64,000 nucleotides of DNA from Prochlorococcus sp. AG-402-K04 (GTDB lineage Bacteria > Cyanobacteriota > Cyanobacteriia > PCC-6307 > Cyanobiaceae), in assembly GCA_003216895.1 (NCBI GenBank), contig QCID01000004.1, positions 39,458 to 103,457 of the forward strand. Direction: 5' to 3'. This document shows positions 57,360 through 64,000 of the stretch, piece by piece. The first letter of the stretch is position 1. Each line of letters starts with the position of its first letter. The position numbers and the translations under genes were made by a program. The notes beneath the pieces are model-generated. The model was not told the origin of the DNA. It saw only the letters and a list, made by a program, of their open reading frames with translations, and made no database searches.

Positions 57360-57834
57360 CTTGCTCTTAGTTTTTGTTAAAGCTTTAAAACTAATTTGAT
57401 TTTAATGGTGAACTTATGAAGTTGTGTTTATGCTTCAACTACATTATTGACACTGAAAGAGATTAAATCGCGAGTATTTTTATCTAACAATGTAGGTCCA
57501 TTTTTAGCTCTTAGATCACCTGCATAGTATCAAGTTCATTTTATTCTTAGATGATCTACATATTCAACAGGTGCTCTCATAAAATTTCTGTTGGCTGCTG
57601 GGATAACTAGCTTATAAATTTTTATGGTTTATATAAACTTGATAAAAATGGCGACGCCTAACATAGAAAAATTGTTAAATCTAACCGAATTAAAATGTGA
57701 AATTATATTTTAATTTATACGTTATTAGCTACTTTAATTATTATCTTAACTGGCTATAAGTTTGATCAAATTTATTGGCAGTAAAGATAAAATTATCTAG
57801 AAATTCTAAGAAATCCTCAAAATGATTTAGCTCG

Positions 57835-58026
57835 TTAACTCTGATTTTTCAACTGTCTCAAAAGCAATGACTTCCTCCTTCTCTGTAATAGAAAAGAATC
57901 AATTTTAGGATCTAATGCTTTCTTTGGTTCCAGAATTGGCATTGTGTTTGCACATGCTCCATAGGGATTCGGCTCTTCATTGCATAGAGCTGGAATATGA
58001 AAAAAGCTAACTAAGAAGAGATGGAA
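57835..58026 (-). pseudogene. Remnant of a small exported Cys-containing protein (no start codon)
   Basis: The minus-strand frame between stops reads a hydrophobic stretch (FHLFLVSFFHIPALC) like a signal peptide, then CNEEPNPYGACANTMPILEP and KKALDPKID before a basic tail. The start end has an in-frame TAA (58027-58029) and no ATG, GTG or TTG before the hydrophobic part. It looks like a secreted small protein that has lost its start. Confidence 0.35.
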
Positions 58027-58076
58027 TTAAGGTCGGTTTTTGTTGCTGACTTTTTAACTTAAGGTCATAGTCTCAC

Positions 58077-58258
58077 CGTGGTAAAGACCCAGGCAACCGA
58101 AAAGTACAACTTAAGTAGAAGACAAGGTTGAAGAATTACTGCAAGGAAATGGATTTGATTGTTCAAGACTTCGTAGAGATCAATTTTGAGCGGCCGCAAA
58201 TGGCGGCAAAACTACCCGTAAATCTTGCATAAGAGATGGAACAAGGGCTTTTAAATAA
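58077..58258 (+). pseudogene. Broken small ORF remnant
   Basis: One frame gives RGKDPGNRKVQLK then a stop. The next frame gives VEDKVEELLQGNGFDCSRLR then RDQF and TGA, and in the same frame AAANGGKTTRKSCIRDGTRA to TAA. The pieces follow each other as if from one basic protein with a frameshift and a nonsense codon. The family is not recognised. Confidence 0.35.
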
Positions 58259-58492
58259 TCACCAATTGGCGTTGCTGCCTGAGCTAAGCAAATAATTTTA
58301 TTAGCTGGATTAACTTTGTACTTCAATAGAAAGAATCGCGTTAGGAAAATCTAGTAATCAATTCTTTAATAGAGATAATTTAAGAATTGGGAAATGTCCA
58401 TGATTTCAATCTATTTAGGGATCTGTGTTTGATGTGTTTTGTATGAATTTCAGCAAGATAAACTAGAAATTATTTTTATAGATGTTATCTAG

Positions 58493-59545
58493 ATGCAAAT
58501 AATAATCTCTTTAGATGATTATTGCAAAGCTTATAACTTGCAGATTGGTGTCTATAGACCTCTGATTTATTTTGTAGGTTCATCTGAACTTTCTAGTATC
58601 GCTAAAGAGTTTAAGCTTAAGAACGGAAGTTTTTACCCATTACCTATTTATTTGCCATTAAGAGATAAAAACTTATTGGATAAAGTTTCAGGAAAAAAAA
58701 TTGATCTGATTTATGAGAATGATTTAGTAGGTTTTATAGAAGTTTCAGAAGTTTATGAGCCAAATAAAGATGATTTATGTATTGATATATTTGGTACCAA
58801 AGATAAAGCTCATCCTGGTGTTAAATATTTTTTTGATGAACCAAAATACTTTATTTCAGGAAAACCTACTATTTTTAAAGCACCAAGTTTTGCAAATGAA
58901 AAGCATTTCATGTCTCCAGATCAGGTGAAAGCAGAAAAATTAAAAAGAGGGTTTAAAACACTAGCAGGATTTCAAACTCGAAATATTCCACATAGAGCAC
59001 ATGAACATCTTCAAAGGACTTCATTAGAAGTTTGTGATGGGATTTTAATTCATCCATTAGTTGGATGGAAAAAAGCAGGTGACTTTAATAAGGAGGCAAT
59101 TATAAGAGCCTACAAAATATTAATTGATAATTTCTATCCCAAAAATAATGTCATATTTTCATTGTTTTATTCTCCAATGTTTTATGCAGGTCCTAGAGAA
59201 GCATTATTTCATGCATTAGTTAGAAAGAATTTTGGTTGTACACATTTTATCGTAGGACGAGATCATGCTGGGGTTGGAAATTTTTATAAATTATATGAGG
59301 CACATGAAATGGCCTCTAATTTTGCAGACTTACTTGATATAAAATTCCTTCTTTTAAGAGAACCATATTACTGTAAAGTATGTGGAACTATAGTTTCCGA
59401 TAAACACTGTAGCCATAGTAAAAATATGATATGTAAAATAAGTGGTACTACTGTCAGGCAATCTATAATAAAAGGAAATATTATGCCTGATTGGTTAATT
59501 AGAAATCAAATAGCTAATGTTTTATCAAAACAAGATCTGATCTGA
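58493..59545 (+). CDS. sat: ATP sulfurylase (sulfate adenylyltransferase)
   Basis: Makes APS and pyrophosphate from ATP and sulfate. The active site reads FQTRNIPHRAHEHLQR (HxxH retained; the usual RNP is RNI) and CTHFIVGRDHAGVGNFY. A zinc site like that of the Thermus enzyme is present near the end: YCKVCGTIVSDKHCSH, then SGTTVRQSI. PMFYAGPREALFHAL has Phe where Arg is usual in MRYAGPRE. It is 350 residues, somewhat short. It heads an operon with pyruvate kinase 4 bases downstream. Base composition is more A+T-rich than in the core genes. Confidence 0.9.
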   Translation: MQIIISLDDYCKAYNLQIGVYRPLIYFVGSSELSSIAKEFKLKNGSFYPLPIYLPLRDKNLLDKVSGKKIDLIYENDLVGFIEVSEVYEPNKDDLCIDIFGTKDKAHPGVKYFFDEPKYFISGKPTIFKAPSFANEKHFMSPDQVKAEKLKRGFKTLAGFQTRNIPHRAHEHLQRTSLEVCDGILIHPLVGWKKAGDFNKEAIIRAYKILIDNFYPKNNVIFSLFYSPMFYAGPREALFHALVRKNFGCTHFIVGRDHAGVGNFYKLYEAHEMASNFADLLDIKFLLLREPYYCKVCGTIVSDKHCSHSKNMICKISGTTVRQSIIKGNIMPDWLIRNQIANVLSKQDLI

Positions 59546-59549
59546 GAAA

Positions 59550-60968
59550 ATGAGTAAATTAGTAGCGACAATTGGCCCAGCAACGGAAACCAAAGATTGT
59601 ATTAGAAAATTAAGTGAATTAGGTGTAAAAATTTTCAGATTAAATTTATCTCATAATAGTATTGAATGGCATGAGAAAATTATCAATAATATAAGAGAAG
59701 TAACACCATCAAGTTCTATTCTTGCTGATATTCCAGGAAGGAAGATTAGAACTACATTTAACATAAGTAAAGAGAAATTCGAGATTGGCCAAAGAATATA
59801 TTTAGTCTCAAATTATTCCACTAAAGATTATATAGATTCTAGTTTTATTTATGAAGTAAATAATAATATCTTGTTTAATATGGCAAAAAAGGGTATGGAA
59901 ATATTTGCTGATGATGGAAGACTTTCATTCTATGTCGAAGATGTATGTAATAAATACATTATTCTCGTAACAAAATGTGCTGGCTATCTTCGGGAATGTA
60001 AAGGTATAAATATACCTGACAGTTTCTTTGATGAAAAAGAATTAAATGAAAAAGATAAGTTTTTCTTAGATTTTTGTTGTGAAAATAAAATTGACTTTGT
60101 GGGAATTAGCTTTGTTGATAAAGCTGATTATCTGAAAAATATTCAACACTATATTGCAGAGAGACATCCCAAGGCAATTGCTAAGATTGAGAATGCCTCA
60201 GCTATTAAAAATCTATCAGAAATTCTAAAGATATCATTTGCCATAATGATCGATAGAGGCGACTTGTCGGTAGAAACAAATACAAACAGCATTGGTATTC
60301 TTCAAAAAGATATTCTATTTCAAGCTAATAAGTTTGGTGTTCCAGTTATTGTTGCTACAGAAATGCTTCATAGCATGCAGGAATCAATCCATCCAACAAA
60401 AGCAGAGTGTAATGATATTACTAATTCAGTATTAGATGGAGCTTCTTGTCTTATGCTTTCTGGTGAAACAGCTGTTGGTAAAAATCCTAATGAATCAATA
60501 ATAACAATGAAATCTATAATTAATTTGACTAATAACTATATTTTAAATAATAATCTTAATTCTTTAGAATTTATAGATAAGGAAGAATCTAGTCAGGCTG
60601 ATATTATGGCAGCTAGTGCTGTCTTGATAGCTTCTTCGAGAATATCTAAAGGATTGATATGTATTAGTAAAACAGGAGAGGGTGTACGATACCTTGCGAA
60701 ATATATCAATAAATATTTCTTTTGTATTACTGATTCATATGAAACATTAAGGCATTTAAATATTTTTAAAAATGTTACCCCAATACTTTCAAATGTAGTT
60801 TTTAATAAAGAAGATAGGACTCATGTTTATTCTATTGCAAGGCAGCTTATTGATAATGGATGGAATCCTGATGACTTGTATACATTTATATATGTTAGTG
60901 AAGGTGGTAAAGGTCTTAGATTAAATACAATCCAGGTGAACTATTTGAAATCATTAGCTAGTTTTTAA
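59550..60968 (+). CDS. pyk: Pyruvate kinase (cassette-encoded)
   Basis: Converts PEP and ADP to pyruvate and ATP. The motifs are KLVATIGPATETKDCI, FRLNLSHNS, the catalytic AIAKIENASAI (Lys and Glu), MIDRGDLSVE, and VIVATEMLHSM, with MLSGETAVGKNP. The position of rabbit Glu117 is Lys (ADIPGRKIRT), a mark of K-independent enzymes. At 472 residues it lacks the C-terminal extra domain of the main cyanobacterial enzyme. It lies between ATP sulfurylase and the APS-kinase-like gene with gaps of 4 and 1 bases, so its ATP may feed sulfate activation. Confidence 0.9.
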   Translation: MSKLVATIGPATETKDCIRKLSELGVKIFRLNLSHNSIEWHEKIINNIREVTPSSSILADIPGRKIRTTFNISKEKFEIGQRIYLVSNYSTKDYIDSSFIYEVNNNILFNMAKKGMEIFADDGRLSFYVEDVCNKYIILVTKCAGYLRECKGINIPDSFFDEKELNEKDKFFLDFCCENKIDFVGISFVDKADYLKNIQHYIAERHPKAIAKIENASAIKNLSEILKISFAIMIDRGDLSVETNTNSIGILQKDILFQANKFGVPVIVATEMLHSMQESIHPTKAECNDITNSVLDGASCLMLSGETAVGKNPNESIITMKSIINLTNNYILNNNLNSLEFIDKEESSQADIMAASAVLIASSRISKGLICISKTGEGVRYLAKYINKYFFCITDSYETLRHLNIFKNVTPILSNVVFNKEDRTHVYSIARQLIDNGWNPDDLYTFIYVSEGGKGLRLNTIQVNYLKSLASF

Positions 60969-60969
60969 T

Positions 60970-61482
60970 ATGATTATATGGATTACAGGTTTACCTGGTT
61001 CTGGTAAAACAACTCTTGCTAAAAAACTTAAATGTGTATTAGAAAATAAATCTTCTAACAATATAGTTCTTTTAGATGGTGATAATATTAGAAGTATATT
61101 ACCTTATGAAATATCTTACTCTAATGATGATAGAATTAGGTTGGCACTCTTTTATAGCAAATTAGCGTTACTAATAGAGAAAAGTAATAGCATAGTAATT
61201 TGTTCTTTTGTTGCATTGTTTCACCATGTTCAGGAATATACACGTCTAAAAGCTAACGCTTATTTTGAGATTTTTCTTGACCCTAGTCTAGATGAATTAG
61301 TTAAAATTAATAAAAAGGGACTTTATTCAGAAAAATCAGATTATATGCTTAATCAATTAAGTATGCATGAATTTCCTAGAAATCCTGAACTAAGAATTAA
61401 TAGCATCGTAAACGGAATTTATCAAGATAATTTACCTGAGATTATAGAGAAACTATTTGAAGAATTTGAAATAAATTTTTGA
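60970..61482 (+). CDS. cysC: Adenylylsulfate kinase-like protein
   Basis: P-loop kinase of the APS kinase family, expected to make PAPS. The Walker A is WITGLPGSGKTTLAKKL, followed by LLDGDNIRSIL and KKGLY. The usual GFS..DR..N..R segment reads ISYSNDDRIRLALFYSK. The conserved SPYR..R is replaced by ALFHHVQEYTR, and the end PRNPELRI keeps only part of the family's P-E-x-P element. Divergent relatives in capsule loci may phosphorylate other sulfated or phosphoramidated nucleotides. It starts 1 base after the pyruvate kinase stop. Confidence 0.82.
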   Translation: MIIWITGLPGSGKTTLAKKLKCVLENKSSNNIVLLDGDNIRSILPYEISYSNDDRIRLALFYSKLALLIEKSNSIVICSFVALFHHVQEYTRLKANAYFEIFLDPSLDELVKINKKGLYSEKSDYMLNQLSMHEFPRNPELRINSIVNGIYQDNLPEIIEKLFEEFEINF

Positions 61483-61601
61483 CTAATAATATCTTCTAAA
61501 ATAATCATTTTTTAAATATAAAACTAATATAAATAGTTTAATCCGAATTTCTCATTTTTACAGTGATGAGTAGCTAAAATTAGATCAATATCATATTCAA
61601 T
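61483..61601. other. Gap between cysC-like gene and HAD nucleotidase
   Basis: About 120 A+T-rich bases with no ORF or terminator-like stem that I can see. The HAD gene may have its own promoter or remain in the same transcript. Confidence 0.4.
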
Positions 61602-62042
61602 ATGAAGAAAATATTATATGTTGACATGGATAACGTCCTTGTTGATTTTACTTCTGGCATTGAGAAGACCCCTAAGCATATACAAATTGAATATGAAGGT
61701 AGATTAGATGAAGTGCCTGGTATTTTTGATTTAATGAAGCCATTGAAAGGCGCAATTATTTCATATAAAAAACTCACAGAAAAATATGATACCTATATTC
61801 TTTCGACAGCCCCTTGGGAAAATGCTAGTGCCTGGAGTGATAAAAATTTATGGGTAAGAAAATATTTAGGGGAGATTGCTCATAAAAGGCTTATTTTATC
61901 TCATCATAAAAATTTAAATTTTGGCGATTTCTTAATAGATGATCGAACAGCCAACGGTGCTAATCTATTCAAAGGTGAACATATTATTTTTGGGTCATAT
62001 GAATATCCTAATTGGGAAAAAGTTTGTAATTATCTTTTGTGA
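61602..62042 (+). CDS. HAD-family 5'(3')-deoxyribonucleotidase-like protein
   Basis: Haloacid-dehalogenase phosphatase. The nucleophile motif is ILYVDMDNVLVDF (DxD), motif II is the Ser or Thr of YILSTAPWEN, motif III is the Lys region HKRLILSHHK, and motif IV is FLIDDRTANG. The 146 to 180-residue mdN/NT5C type dephosphorylates nucleoside 5'- and 3'-monophosphates. Here it could remove the 3'-phosphate of PAP left by sulfotransfer, or act on other nucleotides. It is 120 bases after the sulfate-activation operon, same strand. Confidence 0.82.
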   Translation: MKKILYVDMDNVLVDFTSGIEKTPKHIQIEYEGRLDEVPGIFDLMKPLKGAIISYKKLTEKYDTYILSTAPWENASAWSDKNLWVRKYLGEIAHKRLILSHHKNLNFGDFLIDDRTANGANLFKGEHIIFGSYEYPNWEKVCNYLL

Positions 62043-62146
62043 AGTATTAACAGTAATACTTTAAAGTAAATAATATATATAATCTTTAATTTGACTTTTA
62101 ATTTATTATATAAAATTTTTATGGCAATTTTATATGATTTTCTTTA

Positions 62147-62178
62147 GATCCCTTATATATATACCTATATAAGGGATC
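62147..62178. terminator. Bidirectional terminator between convergent cassette genes
   Basis: The arms gatcccttatata and tatataagggatc are exact reverse complements around a 6-base loop (tatacc). It is followed by attttat on the plus strand and agaaaa on the minus strand (reading outward). The minus-strand gene's stop codon (62177-62179) overlaps the right arm. Confidence 0.75.
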
Positions 62179-64000
62179 ATTTTATCCATTTATTTGAATT
62201 TAAAAGTTCATATGCTCTTTGTGAGCTGCTACCTTGATAATTTATATTAAAAAATTCTTTCCTAAGTGATTGCATAATTGAATCGGATGGAGGATTATTT
62301 ATGCAATAATTACAAATAGATTTTAGATTATCTAATTTAGCAATTCTATCAGGAAAGAATGATTTTAAGTAATCTTCACTAGATAGTTCTCCTAAATATT
62401 TATTATTCTCTGATTCTGAATACATATCTAAAAATGCAAAATTCTTATTTAAGTAAAGAGAACCAAACATTGGACCTCCATAATCGAAAAACATTAGGTC
62501 TGCAAGTGCATATAATTGAACATTGTCATCTTCATTATCATCAATATAGTTGAAATCTGCAATAAGCAACTTTCTATAACTTTTTGGGTCATCATTTTTC
62601 ATCGATGGATGAGGTCGGACAACTATATTGTAATCGCTCATTAATGATGATATTGCATCCAAATACTTATCTATTGATGATAAGCTAGTCCATGTAGTTA
62701 GCCATACAATATTTTTCTTTTTAGGATCACATTTAAATTTTTGATTCAGATACTTTCTATCAAATCCAGGCTCGAAATACTTATCAAATCTTGGATAGCC
62801 CATCTGAGAAGTAGCTATATTGTGCCTTAATTTGAATTTGTTTTCGTGATATGGACCATAGCAGAGAATTCCATTGTAGTGTTTATTCCAAAAAGATGAA
62901 ATTGTATATTTATTTTTTCCTGCAGTATACATAAATCTTATATTTTTCTTACCAAATAATTTAATAACAGGTAAATTTATTTTTGATTGGTAATTATTAG
63001 TATCACCTGTATATTCTCTTGTTTCGGCGGCTGTATTAGAAATAAGTGTTTCGTATATTAAATTATTTTCTAAAAGCTCTCTTTGTGATCTAATTTTTAT
63101 ATATTTACCCTTTAAATTACTATAAATTTTTAGTATAGTATTTTTATCAAAATCGTCAGGAACTAGTATTTCAAAAATACTAGGATTAATTTCTATAATT
63201 GGCTTAAAGTGATTAAATATAGTATAGCTAAATACATAGAATGCTGTCTTATTTATTAACTTAACTTTCTCTAGATAAGATTTAAATATAGTATTAGAAT
63301 TGATAAGTTTAATAGCATTCCATTCATAGGAACTAGCTTCTTCTTGTTTCCCTAATTCATACAAGACTTCACCAAGTTTTCTATTAGCGGGAGCAGAATC
63401 AGGTTTGATTTCAACAGCTTTACGGAGTGAAAATTCTGCTTCTTTTCTTTTACCAATATTTAACAAAATGCCACCAAGATTTATATGAGCTTCTAATAAA
63501 TTAGGGTTGATTTTAATTGCTCTACGAGTGTATATTTCTGCTTCTTCGAATTTCTCAAATTCTCTTAATATGTTTCCTAAATTTGAGTTATCCTCAGCAG
63601 AATTTGGCTTGATTTCAATCGCTTTACGAAGGTATTTCTCTGCTTCATTATATTTAGAATCAGCCATATAAATACTTCCAAGAATTGAATACGCTTCAGC
63701 TATATTAGGCTTAAGCTCAATTGCTTTTCGTGTTGCTTTTTCTGCTTCCCTTAGGTTGCCCATATCTTTTAATATTTCTCCTAGATTTGAGTATGCCTCA
63801 GCGAACTCAGGTTTAAGCTTAATAGTTTCTCGTAGTGTTGATTCTGCTTCTTTTATTTTATTTTGTTTAAGTAGTATAAATGAGAGAAGATAGTGATAGT
63901 TATAAAATTTTGGCTTTATCTCTATTGATTTTCGAATATAGAATTCAGCTTCTTTTGCTTTCCCTAATTCATTTAAAACTCCTCCAAGCTTCATATAACC
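62177..64000 (-). CDS. TPR protein with CDP-glycerol glycerophosphotransferase-like domain (partial)
   Basis: The frame is open past 64000 (GYMKLGG), so the N-terminus is outside the window. About seven TPR repeats (typified by AEAYSNLGEILKDMGNLREA) occupy the visible N-terminal ~240 residues. The C-terminal part resembles TagB/TagF-type transferases: VVRPHPSMKNDD, then ALADLMFFDYGGPMFGSLYL. Related domains polymerise or attach glycerol- or ribitol-phosphate and other phosphodiester sugars on surface glycans. It converges on the PAPS-type cassette and shares its A+T-rich composition. Confidence 0.8.
   Translation of the reverse strand, partial: GYMKLGGVLNELGKAKEAEFYIRKSIEIKPKFYNYHYLLSFILLKQNKIKEAESTLRETIKLKPEFAEAYSNLGEILKDMGNLREAEKATRKAIELKPNIAEAYSILGSIYMADSKYNEAEKYLRKAIEIKPNSAEDNSNLGNILREFEKFEEAEIYTRRAIKINPNLLEAHINLGGILLNIGKRKEAEFSLRKAVEIKPDSAPANRKLGEVLYELGKQEEASSYEWNAIKLINSNTIFKSYLEKVKLINKTAFYVFSYTIFNHFKPIIEINPSIFEILVPDDFDKNTILKIYSNLKGKYIKIRSQRELLENNLIYETLISNTAAETREYTGDTNNYQSKINLPVIKLFGKKNIRFMYTAGKNKYTISSFWNKHYNGILCYGPYHENKFKLRHNIATSQMGYPRFDKYFEPGFDRKYLNQKFKCDPKKKNIVWLTTWTSLSSIDKYLDAISSLMSDYNIVVRPHPSMKNDDPKSYRKLLIADFNYIDDNEDDNVQLYALADLMFFDYGGPMFGSLYLNKNFAFLDMYSESENNKYLGELSSEDYLKSFFPDRIAKLDNLKSICNYCINNPPSDSIMQSLRKEFFNINYQGSSSQRAYELLNSNKWIK

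Larger units (their letters stand above)
56406..58492. other. Long gene-poor region with small-gene remnants
   Basis: About 2.1 kb with no ORF of 60 or more residues in the supplied track, in a genome otherwise packed with genes. It contains the frameshifted remnant at 56543-56720, DnaA-box-like sites, one intact 50-residue ORF at 57207-57359, an ORF without a start on the minus strand at 57835-58026, and a broken frame at 58077-58258. No tRNA or transposase fragment was recognised. It resembles the worn edge of a genomic island. Confidence 0.65.

Noticed and set aside
57687-57783. Small hydrophobic frame LLATLIIILTGYKFDQIYWQ
   Set aside because: The frame is open for only about 28 codons, starts right after a TGA and has no usable start codon.
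58190-58199. GCGGCCGC (rare restriction site) in the decayed region, considered as a cloning-vector trace
   Set aside because: It is a single 8-base site surrounded by ordinary A+T-rich genomic sequence and no vector-like sequence.

Overview
The window reads as a chromosomal segment of a streamlined marine picocyanobacterium, most likely Prochlorococcus (low-light NATL-like type; this is inference). The sequence is A+T-rich, intergenic gaps are short and both strands carry dense house-keeping genes. Lineage-consistent genes include nickel superoxide dismutase with its protease, clpR-clpP, a cyanobacterial LexA, Ftn2/ZipN, the fused precorrin methyltransferase CobL, and DUF1517, DUF3122 and DUF3611 proteins. 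There is no CRISPR array, rRNA operon, intact transposon or prophage.

Layout. 1-1669: end of a surface-glycan locus (GT4 glycosyltransferase, phosphoglycosyl transferase). 1663-9665: cobD, ilvC, clpP3, clpR, a PIN/TRAM protein, hemW, panB, SRP RNA and ftsZ. 9823-23975: ftsQ, ddl, miaB, tRNA-His, an amidohydrolase/FAD-oxidase pair, folC, argD, tRNA-Leu, murA, an rRNA/tRNA methyltransferase, lpdA, trpC. 24009-34284: sodX-sodN, an FKBP, lnt, mnmA, nnr, a group 2 sigma factor, pdhA, ftn2. 34324-41931: ffh, rpsP, phoH, a BI-1 family protein, era, a fused trmD-ispF, larB. 42428-56405: thiS-thiE, ribF, surE, pheS, nadK, cobL, ribD, ftsH, argF, lexA.

56406-58492 is about 2.1 kb with almost no intact gene. 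It holds apparent remnants of small genes and a group of DnaA-box-like sites. It borders an accessory cassette (58493-62042): ATP sulfurylase, pyruvate kinase and an APS-kinase-like protein in a nearly gapless operon, then a HAD nucleotidase. Facing it from the other strand is a TPR protein fused to a CDP-glycerol-phosphotransferase-like domain, which runs off the window. I read this as an activated-sulfate (PAPS or related nucleotide) module with its own ATP-regenerating enzyme, probably serving cell-surface glycan modification. It is the best candidate here for an under-described system.

Other points of interest: a conserved-looking ORF interrupted by an in-frame TAA (41928-42299), a ThiS with residues beyond its Gly-Gly, a CobD whose conserved N-terminus lies upstream of any standard start codon, a 23-bp perfect inverted repeat inside the PIN/TRAM gene, a 24-nt palindrome just upstream of sodN, argD starting 8 nt after a tRNA, and paired LexA-box-like sites before lexA. 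All assignments come from reading the sequence; no database search was run.
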